Made by a program: the position numbers and the translations under genes. A stretch of 20,934 bases of DNA from JAJFTV01 sp964532655. Lineage in GTDB: Bacteria > Chloroflexota > Anaerolineae > Anaerolineales > Anaerolineaceae. Each line of letters starts with the position of its first letter. The first letter of the stretch is position 1. The notes under the pieces were generated by a model. That model ran no database searches. It had not been told where the DNA came from and saw only the letters and a program-made list of their open reading frames with translations. This document shows positions 13,962-20,934 of this stretch, piece after piece. The DNA lies in the NCBI GenBank assembly GCA_964532655.1, contig CAZHMZ010000053.1, positions 1 to 20,934 of the forward strand. The letters are read 5' to 3'.

Positions 13962-14819
13962 TTAGATACCAGTCATGTAAGCGATCCCCAGTGTACCGGG
14001 CCCGGTATGTGTGCCGATAACCGGACTGATATCGCTGAGGATGGCGCTGTCAATCTGGTTGGTGGGGAAAGCGTCGCAAAGCCGATCCAGCAATTTTTGA
14101 CCCTCTTCCGGGCACATGGCATGGATGACGGCAAAGTTGAGCGGTGATTTCTTCCCGATCTGCTTCTTCAATTGCACGACCAGATGGTCCAACGCTTTAC
14201 TCATGGTGCGGACGCGTTCGACGGGTTCAATTTTTCCATCCACCAGCATCAGGATCGGTTTGAGATCCAGGGCTGTCCCCAAAAAGGCGCTCGCGCCCCC
14301 AATGCGCCCGCCGCGGTGCAGGTATTCAAGTGTTGTTACGGTGAAGAGGGCGCCGGCATTGCTGCTGCATCGTTCCGCGATGGCCTTTACCTCTTCGAGG
14401 TATGCTCCTTCTTTGGCTGCCCTGGCGGCTGCCAGCACGGAAAATCCCAGCGCCATGGAAGCCACTCGCGAATCGACAATCTCCACCCGATCGGTATCCA
14501 ATTGACTGCGCGCCTGCATGGCCGAAAAAACGGTTCCGGACAGACGGGCTGAAATATGGATGCTAACGACTTCTTTTCGTTCGTCCAGGAGCTTTTGATA
14601 GACGCGCCTGAACATTTCCGGGCTGGGCTGTGATGTGGTTGGAGATGTCTTTTCGGTCTTCAGCCGGGTATAAAACTCATCTACGTCGATATCAATTCCT
14701 TCCTGATAAGTTTCGCCGTTCCAGATAATATTCAACGGCAGGACCGTGATGGGCAGATCAGCCATGAGTTCCTGCGGAATGCTGGCGGTACTATCGGTTA
14801 CGATGGCTATCTCAGACAT
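13962..14819 (-). CDS. DegV family fatty-acid-binding protein
   Basis: This is a 285-residue DegV protein starting MSEIAIVTDSTASIP. The ATG at 14819 was chosen over an upstream in-frame start at 14879 because AGAGGA lies just before it and the DegV fold begins directly. Family features are visible: the DST motif near the N-terminus, IDIDVDEFYTRL with the following TSPTTSQPSPEMF, ISARLSGTVFSA, VDSRVASMALG, LEYLHRGGRIG, LDLKPIL and a C-terminal IGTHTGPGTLGIAY. DegV/FakB proteins bind a fatty acid and present it to the kinase FakA for phospholipid synthesis. No fakA-like DAK gene is visible nearby, so a FakB role is plausible but unproven. Confidence 0.92.
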   Translation of the reverse strand: MSEIAIVTDSTASIPQELMADLPITVLPLNIIWNGETYQEGIDIDVDEFYTRLKTEKTSPTTSQPSPEMFRRVYQKLLDERKEVVSIHISARLSGTVFSAMQARSQLDTDRVEIVDSRVASMALGFSVLAAARAAKEGAYLEEVKAIAERCSSNAGALFTVTTLEYLHRGGRIGGASAFLGTALDLKPILMLVDGKIEPVERVRTMSKALDHLVVQLKKQIGKKSPLNFAVIHAMCPEEGQKLLDRLCDAFPTNQIDSAILSDISPVIGTHTGPGTLGIAYMTGI

Positions 14820-15257
14820 TTTTTCCTCTTTACCAACAAAATCACCCTCAAAACTGCCAATCAGGCAGAGACGGATCAATTGAATTAACCCATTTCCTTC
14901 AATTTGGTTATGAATATTTGAGGAAACTGACGGGAATCATCCTTTTTTGGGTCCATGCTGATCAATAAATAGTTCTCCAAACAAAGCCTCGAGTAAATTT
15001 TGTTTGTTTCCAGTTCGACGATTGACAGGTTATTCACCGCTGCGGCATTCGCTTTTTTATCACGGTTTGTCAATCCTGTTCGTAACAGCACTACTGGTTG
15101 GTTTGTGAAGTAATACGGTCGGAAACCTGGCTACTTTGGTTGTAGTCAGTTTAGGTCTGTGTTTGAATAAAACAGGAGTGTAAGTTGGTCGTGTTACAAT
15201 CAAGTGACGGACATTCCACCTGAAAAAGCCAATCCTGCACGGGAAAATGTAGCAACT
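14820..15257. other. Intergenic region between degV and the D-aminoacylase gene
   Basis: These divergently flanked bases hold no gene I can support. A 68-codon minus-strand frame (14885-15091) has no recognisable similarity and no Shine-Dalgarno; it is ended by a small hairpin (14854-14868, five-base stem) with TTTT on the minus strand, just before degV. A TTACAAT at 15194-15200 is a possible -10 for the aminoacylase transcript, but no good -35 accompanies it. Confidence 0.4.
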
Positions 15258-15309
15258 GGTATCGCCTTTCACGATACCTTTCCCCTGAGGGTGGAAGGCG
15301 ATACCTTTT
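15258..15309 (+). promoter_or_regulatory. Structured leader of the D-aminoacylase gene with alternative hairpins
   Basis: GGTATCG (15258-15264) can pair with CGATACC at 15272-15278 as a 7-bp hairpin. Alternatively, 15258-15272 pairs with 15291-15305 in a 15-bp stem followed by TTTT. The two folds exclude each other because they use the same 5' strand. The leader ends 23 bases before the start codon. The layout resembles an attenuator or riboswitch expression platform, but the T-run is short and I recognise no known riboswitch core. Confidence 0.5.
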
Positions 15310-15332
15310 CAAAGGAAGTTGAGGAGAGAGCC

Positions 15333-16928
15333 ATGTATGATTTATTCATCAAGAATGCAACGATCATTGATGGAACTGGAGCCCCCCGCTTTATCGGAAG
15401 CGTTGCATGCAAAAACGGCAAGCTTTCTGTTCTCTCCAATAATGCGGCTGTAGAGGCTCAAAATACGATCGACTGCACCGGGCTGTATGTTTGTCCCGGG
15501 TTCATTGATTCGCATTCCCACGGCGACGTGCCGTTGGGCCGCGAGTTTGCGTCACTCTCGAAAATCTCTCAAGGGATCACTACCCATATTGCCGGACAGT
15601 GTGGTTTTTCCATGGCTCCCGTGGATCCTGCGAAACTGGATCTCACCGCGCAGGGCCTGGCAATCTTTACCGACACGCTGCCGGAAAATATGTCATCTTT
15701 TACTACGTTTAGCGGTTACCTTAATTACGCCAAAAGTCTGAAACTTCCGGAAAATGTTAAGTTTTTAGTCGGTCATGTGATGCTGCGTATCGCTGCCATG
15801 GGTTTTGACAATCGCAAACCCACACCGGCTGAAATGGAGCACATGAAGTCGATGCTGCGGGAAGCCATGGAAAACGGCGCCATGGGTTTCTCGACCGGTT
15901 TGATTTATATTCCATGCGCATACTCGGACATCGACGAAATTGTCGAACTTGCCAAAATCGTCAAAGAGTACGGCGGCGTTTACACCACCCATATGCGCAA
16001 TGAATCACAGGATGTGCTGAAATCGATCAAAGAATCAATTGAGGTTGCCCGTCGCTCCGGCGTGAAACTTCAAATCTCTCACCTGAAGGTATGCGGGATC
16101 AATAACTGGGGTTTGTCAGAGCAGATGCTGAAACTGATCGACAACGCCAATCGTGAAGGCTTGCAGGTAACGGCAGACCAGTACCCTTATACTGCCTCGA
16201 TGACTCACCTGAATGTTTGCATCCCGCCCAAATACTTCACCAAAGGCATTGGCGGGATGGTGGAATATCTAAAAGACCCGGATCAACGCGCCCAGATCAG
16301 GCACGAAATCGAGACCTGTGATGACTTTGAGAACCAGGTGCGCAACTGCAATGGTTTTGATGGCGTATTTATTTCACGCGCAGCAAAAACCCCTGCAGTG
16401 GAAGGCCTTACCATCGGTGAGTACGCACGCCAGCACAACCTGGATCCGTACGATGTTTTGTTTGACACATTGATCGCCAACCAGGGCGTGGCTACGGCTA
16501 TCTATTCCAGCATGGGCGAGGATGACGTATTCCGTATCATCCAAAATGACCATGTGGTGGTTGGCACGGATGGTATTGTCAAATCAGCCGAAGAAAGAGC
16601 GCATCCTCGCGCATACGGTTCCTTCCCGAGAGCCATCCGCTACTTTGTTAAGGAAAAAGGTGTCCTGTCGCTTGAGAAGATGATCTCCAAGATGACCTCT
16701 CGCAGTGCTGAAGCAGCCATGATCCCCACCAAGGGTGTGATCAAAGACGGCTACGATGCAGACCTGGTGATCTTCAATTATGAGACGATCAAGGATACCG
16801 CCAATTTCCTGAATTCCAATTTACTGGCAGATGGCATTGATTATGTGATTGTCGGCGGCGAAGTTGTTTATCACGACAAGAAGCTGACAGGGGCTAAACC
16901 AGGCAGAGTTCTGCTGCAAGGCCAATAA
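15333..16928 (+). CDS. N-acyl-D-amino-acid deacylase (D-aminoacylase), amidohydrolase superfamily
   Basis: The 531-residue enzyme is predicted to hydrolyse N-acyl-D-amino acids to D-amino acid and carboxylate in the cytoplasm. The start was placed at the ATG at 15333, with GAGGAG at 15321-15326, rather than at the open frame upstream, which translates the hairpin leader. Motifs align with the metal site of characterised D-aminoacylases: GFIDSHSHGD (His61, His63), Cys90 in AGQCGFS, His220 in TTHMRNE, His250 in QISHLK, and Asp413 in VGTDG. Most relatives have GNCG where this has GQCG. The closing GVIKDGYDADLVIF is the usual amidohydrolase end strand. Substrate preference cannot be read. It stands alone with its own leader and terminator-like hairpin. 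Confidence 0.9.
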   Translation: MYDLFIKNATIIDGTGAPRFIGSVACKNGKLSVLSNNAAVEAQNTIDCTGLYVCPGFIDSHSHGDVPLGREFASLSKISQGITTHIAGQCGFSMAPVDPAKLDLTAQGLAIFTDTLPENMSSFTTFSGYLNYAKSLKLPENVKFLVGHVMLRIAAMGFDNRKPTPAEMEHMKSMLREAMENGAMGFSTGLIYIPCAYSDIDEIVELAKIVKEYGGVYTTHMRNESQDVLKSIKESIEVARRSGVKLQISHLKVCGINNWGLSEQMLKLIDNANREGLQVTADQYPYTASMTHLNVCIPPKYFTKGIGGMVEYLKDPDQRAQIRHEIETCDDFENQVRNCNGFDGVFISRAAKTPAVEGLTIGEYARQHNLDPYDVLFDTLIANQGVATAIYSSMGEDDVFRIIQNDHVVVGTDGIVKSAEERAHPRAYGSFPRAIRYFVKEKGVLSLEKMISKMTSRSAEAAMIPTKGVIKDGYDADLVIFNYETIKDTANFLNSNLLADGIDYVIVGGEVVYHDKKLTGAKPGRVLLQGQ

Positions 16929-16968
16929 TACTGGTACCGCATTTGAGTTTATCGGTATTCCATATGTG

Positions 16969-17002
16969 GAAGAAGGAGACAGTACAATCTGTCTCCTTCT
17001 TC
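16969..17002 (+). terminator. Hairpin terminator after the D-aminoacylase gene
   Basis: A perfect 13-bp stem (16969-16981 with 16990-17002) with an eight-base loop starts 41 bases after the stop. The 3' arm is pyrimidine-rich, but no true U-run follows, so termination may be incomplete or Rho-assisted. Confidence 0.6.
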
Positions 17003-17024
17003 AATCTCGTGCCAGCGGTCACCC

Positions 17025-17053
17025 TTGACCTTTCACTCACTACAAGCTAAAAT
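17025..17053 (+). promoter_or_regulatory. Promoter 1 of ffh
   Basis: TTGACC (17025-17030) and TAAAAT (17048-17053) are separated by exactly 17 bases, each one mismatch from the consensus. It lies between the upstream hairpin and the ffh start, about 70 bases before it. Confidence 0.65.
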
Positions 17054-17059
17054 GCAGGT

Positions 17060-17088
17060 TTGCTGGCGTAACCGAGATCCTATATAAT
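17060..17088 (+). promoter_or_regulatory. Promoter 2 of ffh
   Basis: A perfect TATAAT (17083-17088) has TTGCTG (17060-17065) 17 bases upstream. It lies directly downstream of promoter 1, so the pair could work in tandem. Transcription would start about 25 bases before the GTG. Confidence 0.6.
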
Positions 17089-17120
17089 AGGAAACGCCGT
17101 TAGAGCAGGGATAACATCAC

Positions 17121-18443
17121 GTGTTTGCGAGTTTATCGGAACGTCTGAACGACATCTTTAAAGAACTTCGCAGGCATGGCAAACTGTCAACAGAAGACGT
17201 TGACACCGCCATGCGGGAAGTTCGTATTGCTTTATTGGAAGCAGATGTCCATTACAGCGTGGTGAAAGACTTCGTCAAACGGGTGAAAGAACGCGCAGTA
17301 GGCGCAGAAGTGTCCAGAGCGTTAAACCCTGCCCAGCAAGTGATCAAAATTGTCCATGAAGAATTAATTCACACCCTTGGCGATCCGGCTCCGTTGAACC
17401 TGACCGGTGCCAAACCGCGCGTGGTGATTCTGGTTGGCCTGCAGGGCTCCGGTAAAACCACCGCCGCTGCCAAGCTGGCGCGTCTTTTACGCTCGCAGGG
17501 TGAGCGGGTGATGCTGGTAGCCGCTGATCCATACCGCCCGGCAGCCGTGAAACAACTGCAAACGCTGGGTCAAAAGATCGGGGTGGAAGTTTTTCACACC
17601 CCGGGCGTCAACCCGCCTAAAATGGTACAACAGGTGTATGAGACCGCTCAAAAAGGCGGCTATTCGGTGATGATCGTCGACACCGCCGGCCGGTCTCAGC
17701 TTGACCAGCAGTTGATGGATGAATTATCTGCCATTCATTCCAAAGTGGTTGCCGCCGACACCATTCTGGTGATCGACGCCATGATTGGTCAGGAAGCGTT
17801 GGGCGTGGCCGAAGGTTTCCGTGATTCCATCCCGCTGACCGGTCTGATCTTAACCAAGATGGATGGCGATGCCCGCGGCGGTGCGGCCATTTCCATTCGC
17901 AGCGTCACCGGCGTACCGATTAAATATCTGGGCACCGGCGAGGGCGTGGATGCCATCGAGGCGTATGACCCCGGACGGCTCGCGTCACGCATTTTGGGCA
18001 TGGGCGACATCATCGGTCTGATTGAAAAAGCGGAAACTGCATTCGATCAGGAACAAGCCGAGAAACAAGCCAAAAAGTTGATGAGCGGTGAATTCACGCT
18101 GGAAGACTTCACCGAGCAGCTCAAACAAATCCGAAAAATGGGTCCGCTACAGCAGATTTTGGAAATGCTGCCGGGGGGCCTGGGAGCTGCCGCCAAATCC
18201 ATGCCGCAGGGGCAGGCAGAAGACCAGATGAAACTGGCCGAGGCCATCGTCAACTCGATGACAAAGCATGAGAGACGAAACCCGGACGTACTCAACGCCA
18301 GCCGTCGGCGCCGCATCGCTCGCGGATCTGGTACCGACGTCCAGGATGTCAACCGCATCATGAAGCAATTCCGTGATGCGCAGCGTATGTTCAAGATGAT
18401 TAAGAAGTCAGGAACAAAGGATTTATCTCGTTTATTACGTTAG
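17121..18443 (+). CDS. ffh: Signal recognition particle protein Ffh
   Basis: Ffh is the GTPase that, with 4.5S RNA, binds signal peptides of nascent membrane proteins and docks with FtsY. The 440 residues include the N domain (1-95), the G domain with P-loop GLQGSGKT (106-113), DTAGR (187-191) and TKMDGDARGG (245-254), and the methionine-containing M domain (about 300-440) with the RNA-binding NASRRRRIARGSG (392-404). Length is normal for a bacterial Ffh. The GTG start at 17121 has AGGGAT about ten bases upstream. It heads the ffh-rpsP-khpA-rimM cluster and has two good promoters. Confidence 0.97.
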   Translation: MFASLSERLNDIFKELRRHGKLSTEDVDTAMREVRIALLEADVHYSVVKDFVKRVKERAVGAEVSRALNPAQQVIKIVHEELIHTLGDPAPLNLTGAKPRVVILVGLQGSGKTTAAAKLARLLRSQGERVMLVAADPYRPAAVKQLQTLGQKIGVEVFHTPGVNPPKMVQQVYETAQKGGYSVMIVDTAGRSQLDQQLMDELSAIHSKVVAADTILVIDAMIGQEALGVAEGFRDSIPLTGLILTKMDGDARGGAAISIRSVTGVPIKYLGTGEGVDAIEAYDPGRLASRILGMGDIIGLIEKAETAFDQEQAEKQAKKLMSGEFTLEDFTEQLKQIRKMGPLQQILEMLPGGLGAAAKSMPQGQAEDQMKLAEAIVNSMTKHERRNPDVLNASRRRRIARGSGTDVQDVNRIMKQFRDAQRMFKMIKKSGTKDLSRLLR

Positions 18444-18452
18444 CGTTAGAAT

Positions 18453-18499
18453 CGGAAGAGACGCTTCCCTTCTGCGTACCCTCAAACTCTTCCGCATTT
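18453..18499 (+). other. Branched hairpin between ffh and rpsP
   Basis: CGGAAGAG (18453-18460) pairs with CTCTTCCG (18487-18494), and directly inside ACGC (18461-18464) pairs with GCGT (18474-18477). CATTTTG follows. It could be a weak terminator, a processing site or a leader element for rpsP; the short T-run does not settle this. Confidence 0.4.
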
Positions 18500-18551
18500 T
18501 GACCAACGACTGATAAAAACAAATTAGACAGGATCAGGAGAAATACAAAAA

Positions 18552-18878
18552 ATGGTACGAATTCGTTTGCGTCGTGTCGGTTTACGCAATCAACCCAGTT
18601 ATCGTGTGATTGCTGCCAACAGTGAAAGCCCTCGTGATGGGAAGTTCCTGGAAATTCTGGGCAACTACAACCCCCGCACTGAACCTTTCACCCTGGACGT
18701 CAAAGAAGACCGTGTTTATCACTGGATGAACAACGGGGCACAATTGACCGAATCCGTCGAGCGCCTCTTCAAGAGCACCGGGATTCTGGATCGTTTTCAG
18801 CGTTTCAAAGCCGGCGAGAATGTTGATACACTGCTTGCCGAAGCGGACGCATTCTTCAAGAACCGGACGGCAAAATAA
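18552..18878 (+). CDS. rpsP: 30S ribosomal protein S16
   Basis: S16 is a 30S subunit assembly protein. The 108-residue product starts MVRIRLRRVGLRNQPSYRVI, with DGKFLEILGNYNPR and VYHWMNNGAQLTESV following, the standard S16 signature. It is about 20 residues longer than many S16 proteins because of a polar C-terminal extension (about 85-108). AGGAG at 18536-18540 is 11 bases from the ATG, a rather long spacing. It is followed by khpA after 52 bases. Confidence 0.97.
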   Translation: MVRIRLRRVGLRNQPSYRVIAANSESPRDGKFLEILGNYNPRTEPFTLDVKEDRVYHWMNNGAQLTESVERLFKSTGILDRFQRFKAGENVDTLLAEADAFFKNRTAK

Positions 18879-18930
18879 TCCTGTACAGTCAAGTTGGTAT
18901 CCGGGTTTGAAGTCCGGGAAAGGACAGATT

Positions 18931-19167
18931 GTGAAAGAGTTAATTGAATATATTGCACGATCCCTGGCAGATAATCCAATGGATGTGAGGGTACGTCAGG
19001 ATCGATCCGGGAATAAAATTCGTTTGCAGTTACAGGTTGCCAAAGAAGACATGGGGCGTGTCATCGGCAAGGGCGGCCGTGTTGCCAATGCAATGCGTAT
19101 TTTGTCACGGGTCGTAGCCGTAAGGGAAGGCAAGCAGGTTTATCTGGATGTTGTTGAGCCACGATGA
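18931..19167 (+). CDS. khpA: KH-domain RNA-binding protein KhpA
   Basis: This 78-residue protein is a single KH domain with the GKGG loop at 46-49 (VIGKGGRVANAMR). KhpA binds RNA, often with KhpB/EloR, and influences cell elongation and ribosome-related processes in other bacteria. The GTG start at 18931 has AAAGGA six bases upstream; earlier in-frame codons would overlap the rpsP end and are less likely. Its position between rpsP and rimM is the conserved one. The stop overlaps the rimM start in an ATGA. Confidence 0.92.
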   Translation: MKELIEYIARSLADNPMDVRVRQDRSGNKIRLQLQVAKEDMGRVIGKGGRVANAMRILSRVVAVREGKQVYLDVVEPR

Positions 19168-19727
19168 GCGGGGCACAGGCATCCGAACAAAACGACCAAC
19201 CAAAATCAACAGGCTCGCCCCAACAAGGCGAGCCGTTGTACTTAGTTGTCGGACAGATCAGAAAGCCGCACGGCTTGAAGGGGGAAGTACTCTTACAGGT
19301 GATGACCGATTTTCCGGAGCGGCTTCAGCGTGGGAAACGAGTCTACATTGGTGATGAGCATACTCTCATGACCATCATCGCTGTGAGAAGCCACAACAAG
19401 GGCTTACTCGTCAGCTTTCGGGGCAAGGAAACACCGGAAGATGTGGAATCGCTGCGTAATGAGATGGTGTATGTGAAAACTTCCGAACTGCCATCGCTGC
19501 CAAAGGGAGAGTATTATTTTCACCAGATGGTAGGGCTGCAGGTTTTCAATGAGCAGGAAGAGCTGTTAGGTGAACTGACCGAGATCCTGGAAACGGGAGC
19601 CAATGACGTATATGTCATCAATACGCCTGAAGGCAAGGAACTGCTGGTTCCGGCGATTGAATCCGTTTTGAAATTGGTTGATCTCGACAGGAAAAGGATC
19701 GTCATATCTCCGCCTGAATGGGATTAA
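19164..19727 (+). CDS. rimM: Ribosome maturation factor RimM
   Basis: RimM binds S19 and helps mature the 30S head. The 187-residue protein has the N-terminal RimM barrel (about 27-105, with VGQIRKPHGLKGEVLL) and a PRC-barrel half (about 115-183, YYFHQMVGLQVF, GANDVYVI, ELLVPAIESVLKLVDLDRKRI). About 25 polar residues precede the domain, so the true start could be internal, but the ATGA overlap with khpA favours 19164. dprA follows after four bases instead of the more usual trmD. Confidence 0.95.
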   Translation: MSGAQASEQNDQPKSTGSPQQGEPLYLVVGQIRKPHGLKGEVLLQVMTDFPERLQRGKRVYIGDEHTLMTIIAVRSHNKGLLVSFRGKETPEDVESLRNEMVYVKTSELPSLPKGEYYFHQMVGLQVFNEQEELLGELTEILETGANDVYVINTPEGKELLVPAIESVLKLVDLDRKRIVISPPEWD

Positions 19728-19731
19728 TGGC

Positions 19732-20850
19732 ATGGATCCGCGTATCTACTGGGTGGGTTTCAATCATATTCGCGGAATTGGCGCTGTCAGAATGCAACGG
19801 CTGCTGCATTTTTTTGGCGATCTTTCGATTGCCTGGGATGCGCCGCTGGATGCGCTGATCGCCGCAGGGTTGAGCGAAAAACTGGCTCTTCAGGTGATTG
19901 AAAACCGAAGGAAAATCGATCCTCAACAATTATTTTCCAGTATTCAAAACAAGGGCATCCAAATTCTGACCAGCCTGGATGATACCTACCCCAGAAAGCT
20001 GCGTGAAATCGATCAGCCGCCGCCGGTGCTGTATATCCTGGGGAGCATTCAACCGGAAGATGATTGGGCGGTGGCGATTGTGGGCACCCGCCGCATGACC
20101 GGTTATGGTAAGCAGGTCGCCAGCGAACTGGCCGCTTTCCTGGCCCGGCATGGGATCACCGTGGTCAGCGGACTGGCCAGGGGCATCGACGCCGCGGCGC
20201 ATTCATCCAGTATGCAGGCCGGCGGAAGAACGCTGGCCGTGCTTGGCTGCGGCGTGGATGTGGTGTATCCGCCTGAAAATAAAATGATCTACCAGCAGAT
20301 CACCCAGCAAGGGGCTGTGATCAGCGATTATTGCCCCGGTACTGCTCCGGAGGGGGTGAATTTTCCGCCCCGCAATCGGATCATCTCCGGGCTGACCTCT
20401 GCCACTGTGGTGATTGAGGCGGCTGCCACCAGCGGAGCGTTAATCACCTCCACGTTTGCAGCCGAACAGGGGCGTGAAGTTTTCGCTGTACCCGGTAGTA
20501 TTTATGCCGCCCAAAGCAAAGGTACCAATGACTTAATCCGGCAGGGTGCTCGCCCATTGGTGGATTTCGAAGAGCTTTTGGAGATATTACAATACAAACA
20601 TGTCAATCAATCACAAACGGCGCGAAAGCTGCTGCCGGTTGATGATGTAGAGGCACAGGTTTTGCAGGTTTTAGGAGATTACCCAACCCATGTGGATGAA
20701 ATCCATGTCAAATCAGGGTTATCCATGGCGGTGGTTTCTTCTACCCTGACCCTGCTGGAGTTGAAAGGGATGGTATACAAATCCGGGCCGATGAATTATT
20801 CTGTGGTCCGGGAGTCATCATCAGGTTATGGGAGTGAGTCGACAAAATGA
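19732..20850 (+). CDS. dprA: DNA-processing protein DprA
   Basis: DprA loads RecA on incoming single-stranded DNA during natural transformation. The 372-residue protein, started at the ATG at 19732 (four bases past the rimM stop), has an N-terminal helix-hairpin-helix-like region (about 8-30), the Rossmann domain with VGTRRMTGYG (117-126), SGLARGIDAAAH (146-157), FPPRNRIISGL (211-221) and SGALITSTFAAEQGR (234-248), and a C-terminal winged helix (about 305-358). All usual parts are present. The upstream in-frame ATG at 19678 lies inside rimM and is rejected. The stop overlaps the next start in an ATGA. Confidence 0.96.
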   Translation: MDPRIYWVGFNHIRGIGAVRMQRLLHFFGDLSIAWDAPLDALIAAGLSEKLALQVIENRRKIDPQQLFSSIQNKGIQILTSLDDTYPRKLREIDQPPPVLYILGSIQPEDDWAVAIVGTRRMTGYGKQVASELAAFLARHGITVVSGLARGIDAAAHSSSMQAGGRTLAVLGCGVDVVYPPENKMIYQQITQQGAVISDYCPGTAPEGVNFPPRNRIISGLTSATVVIEAAATSGALITSTFAAEQGREVFAVPGSIYAAQSKGTNDLIRQGARPLVDFEELLEILQYKHVNQSQTARKLLPVDDVEAQVLQVLGDYPTHVDEIHVKSGLSMAVVSSTLTLLELKGMVYKSGPMNYSVVRESSSGYGSESTK

Positions 20851-20934
20851 GTGAACCTCTGAAACATTACTATGCTGTTATTATGGCAGGGGGCGGAGGA
20901 ACACGTCTTTGGCCGTTATCGCGGCAGAGCCGCC
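20847..20934 (+). CDS. Mannose-1-phosphate guanylyltransferase (N-terminal fragment)
   Basis: Only the first 29 codons are visible. They read YYAVIMAGGGGTRLWPLSR, the nucleotide-binding start of nucleotidyltransferases of the ManC/CpsB type, which make GDP-mannose for surface polysaccharides and glycoproteins. Related sugar nucleotidyltransferases share AGGxGTRL, but LWPLSR favours the GDP-mannose enzyme. It overlaps the dprA stop by an ATGA, so translation is probably coupled. Confidence 0.8.
   Translation, partial: MSEPLKHYYAVIMAGGGGTRLWPLSRQSR

Noticed and set aside
14885..15091. 68-codon minus-strand frame upstream of degV
   Set aside because: No recognisable similarity, no Shine-Dalgarno and an A+T-rich intergenic setting; it is noted only in the intergenic entry.
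15204..15332. N-terminal extension of the D-aminoacylase frame
   Set aside because: It translates the hairpin leader; the ATG at 15333 has a good Shine-Dalgarno and matches the family start.
16932..16940. TGGTACCGC resembling the T-box antiterminator core, followed by a hairpin
   Set aside because: It directly follows the end of a coding region, lacks the rest of a T-box leader (stem I and specifier), and the next gene, ffh, is not an amino-acid gene.
18891..18920. Repeated TCCGGG before khpA
   Set aside because: Two six-base direct copies only; too short to support a regulatory or mobile-element call.

Overview
The window reads as a chromosomal segment of a Chloroflexota bacterium, most likely of the Anaerolineae. 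This is an inference. It rests on a set of exported proteins with Thr/Pro-rich linkers, lipoproteins carrying the NBR1-type four-tryptophan (FW) Ig-like domain, PD40 beta-propellers and a LysM protein, all typical of that group. No rRNA or other strong taxonomic marker is present.

Layout. (1) Positions 1-368 hold the C-terminal end of uvrA, closed by a strong hairpin. (2) Positions 565-2652 encode two membrane-anchored surface proteins, a double-LysM protein and a TolB-like propeller protein. (3) A convergent queG (epoxyqueuosine reductase) lies at 2663-3859. (4) Positions 3951-8615, all on the minus strand, encode envelope proteins: two paralogous FW-domain lipoproteins, an M23 peptidase lipoprotein, and a large exported propeller protein with an unrecognised C-terminal domain. 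A second, membrane-anchored M23 peptidase is transcribed divergently (8858-9775). (5) After about 480 A+T-rich non-coding bases, two overlapping genes (10253-12114) encode a VanG-type D-Ala-D-Ser ligase and a VanXY-type cytoplasmic D,D-peptidase. A long hairpin precedes them and a bidirectional terminator follows. (6) On the minus strand, 12228-14819 hold a small unknown gene coupled to a DUF1015 gene, then degV. (7) An N-acyl-D-amino-acid deacylase gene (15333-16928) sits behind a structured leader. (8) A housekeeping run follows: ffh, rpsP, khpA, rimM, dprA and the start of a mannose-1-phosphate guanylyltransferase gene.

Working together. Regions 2, 4 and 5 centre on the cell envelope: cell-wall-binding LysM, two wall-hydrolase-type M23 proteins with complete zinc sites, lipoproteins with adhesive Ig-like domains, and enzymes that would make and trim altered peptidoglycan termini. 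The D-aminoacylase adds a second activity on D-amino acids. The ffh-rpsP-khpA-rimM block is the widely conserved SRP/ribosome-maturation cluster, but here dprA rather than trmD/rplS follows rimM.

The parts most worth following up are the regulator-less vanG/vanXY-like pair and its leader hairpin, the mutually exclusive hairpins before the D-aminoacylase, the shared motif after the lipobox in the FW lipoproteins, and the unassigned C-terminal domain of the 6819-8615 protein. I saw no tRNA, rRNA, CRISPR array, insertion sequence or prophage gene.
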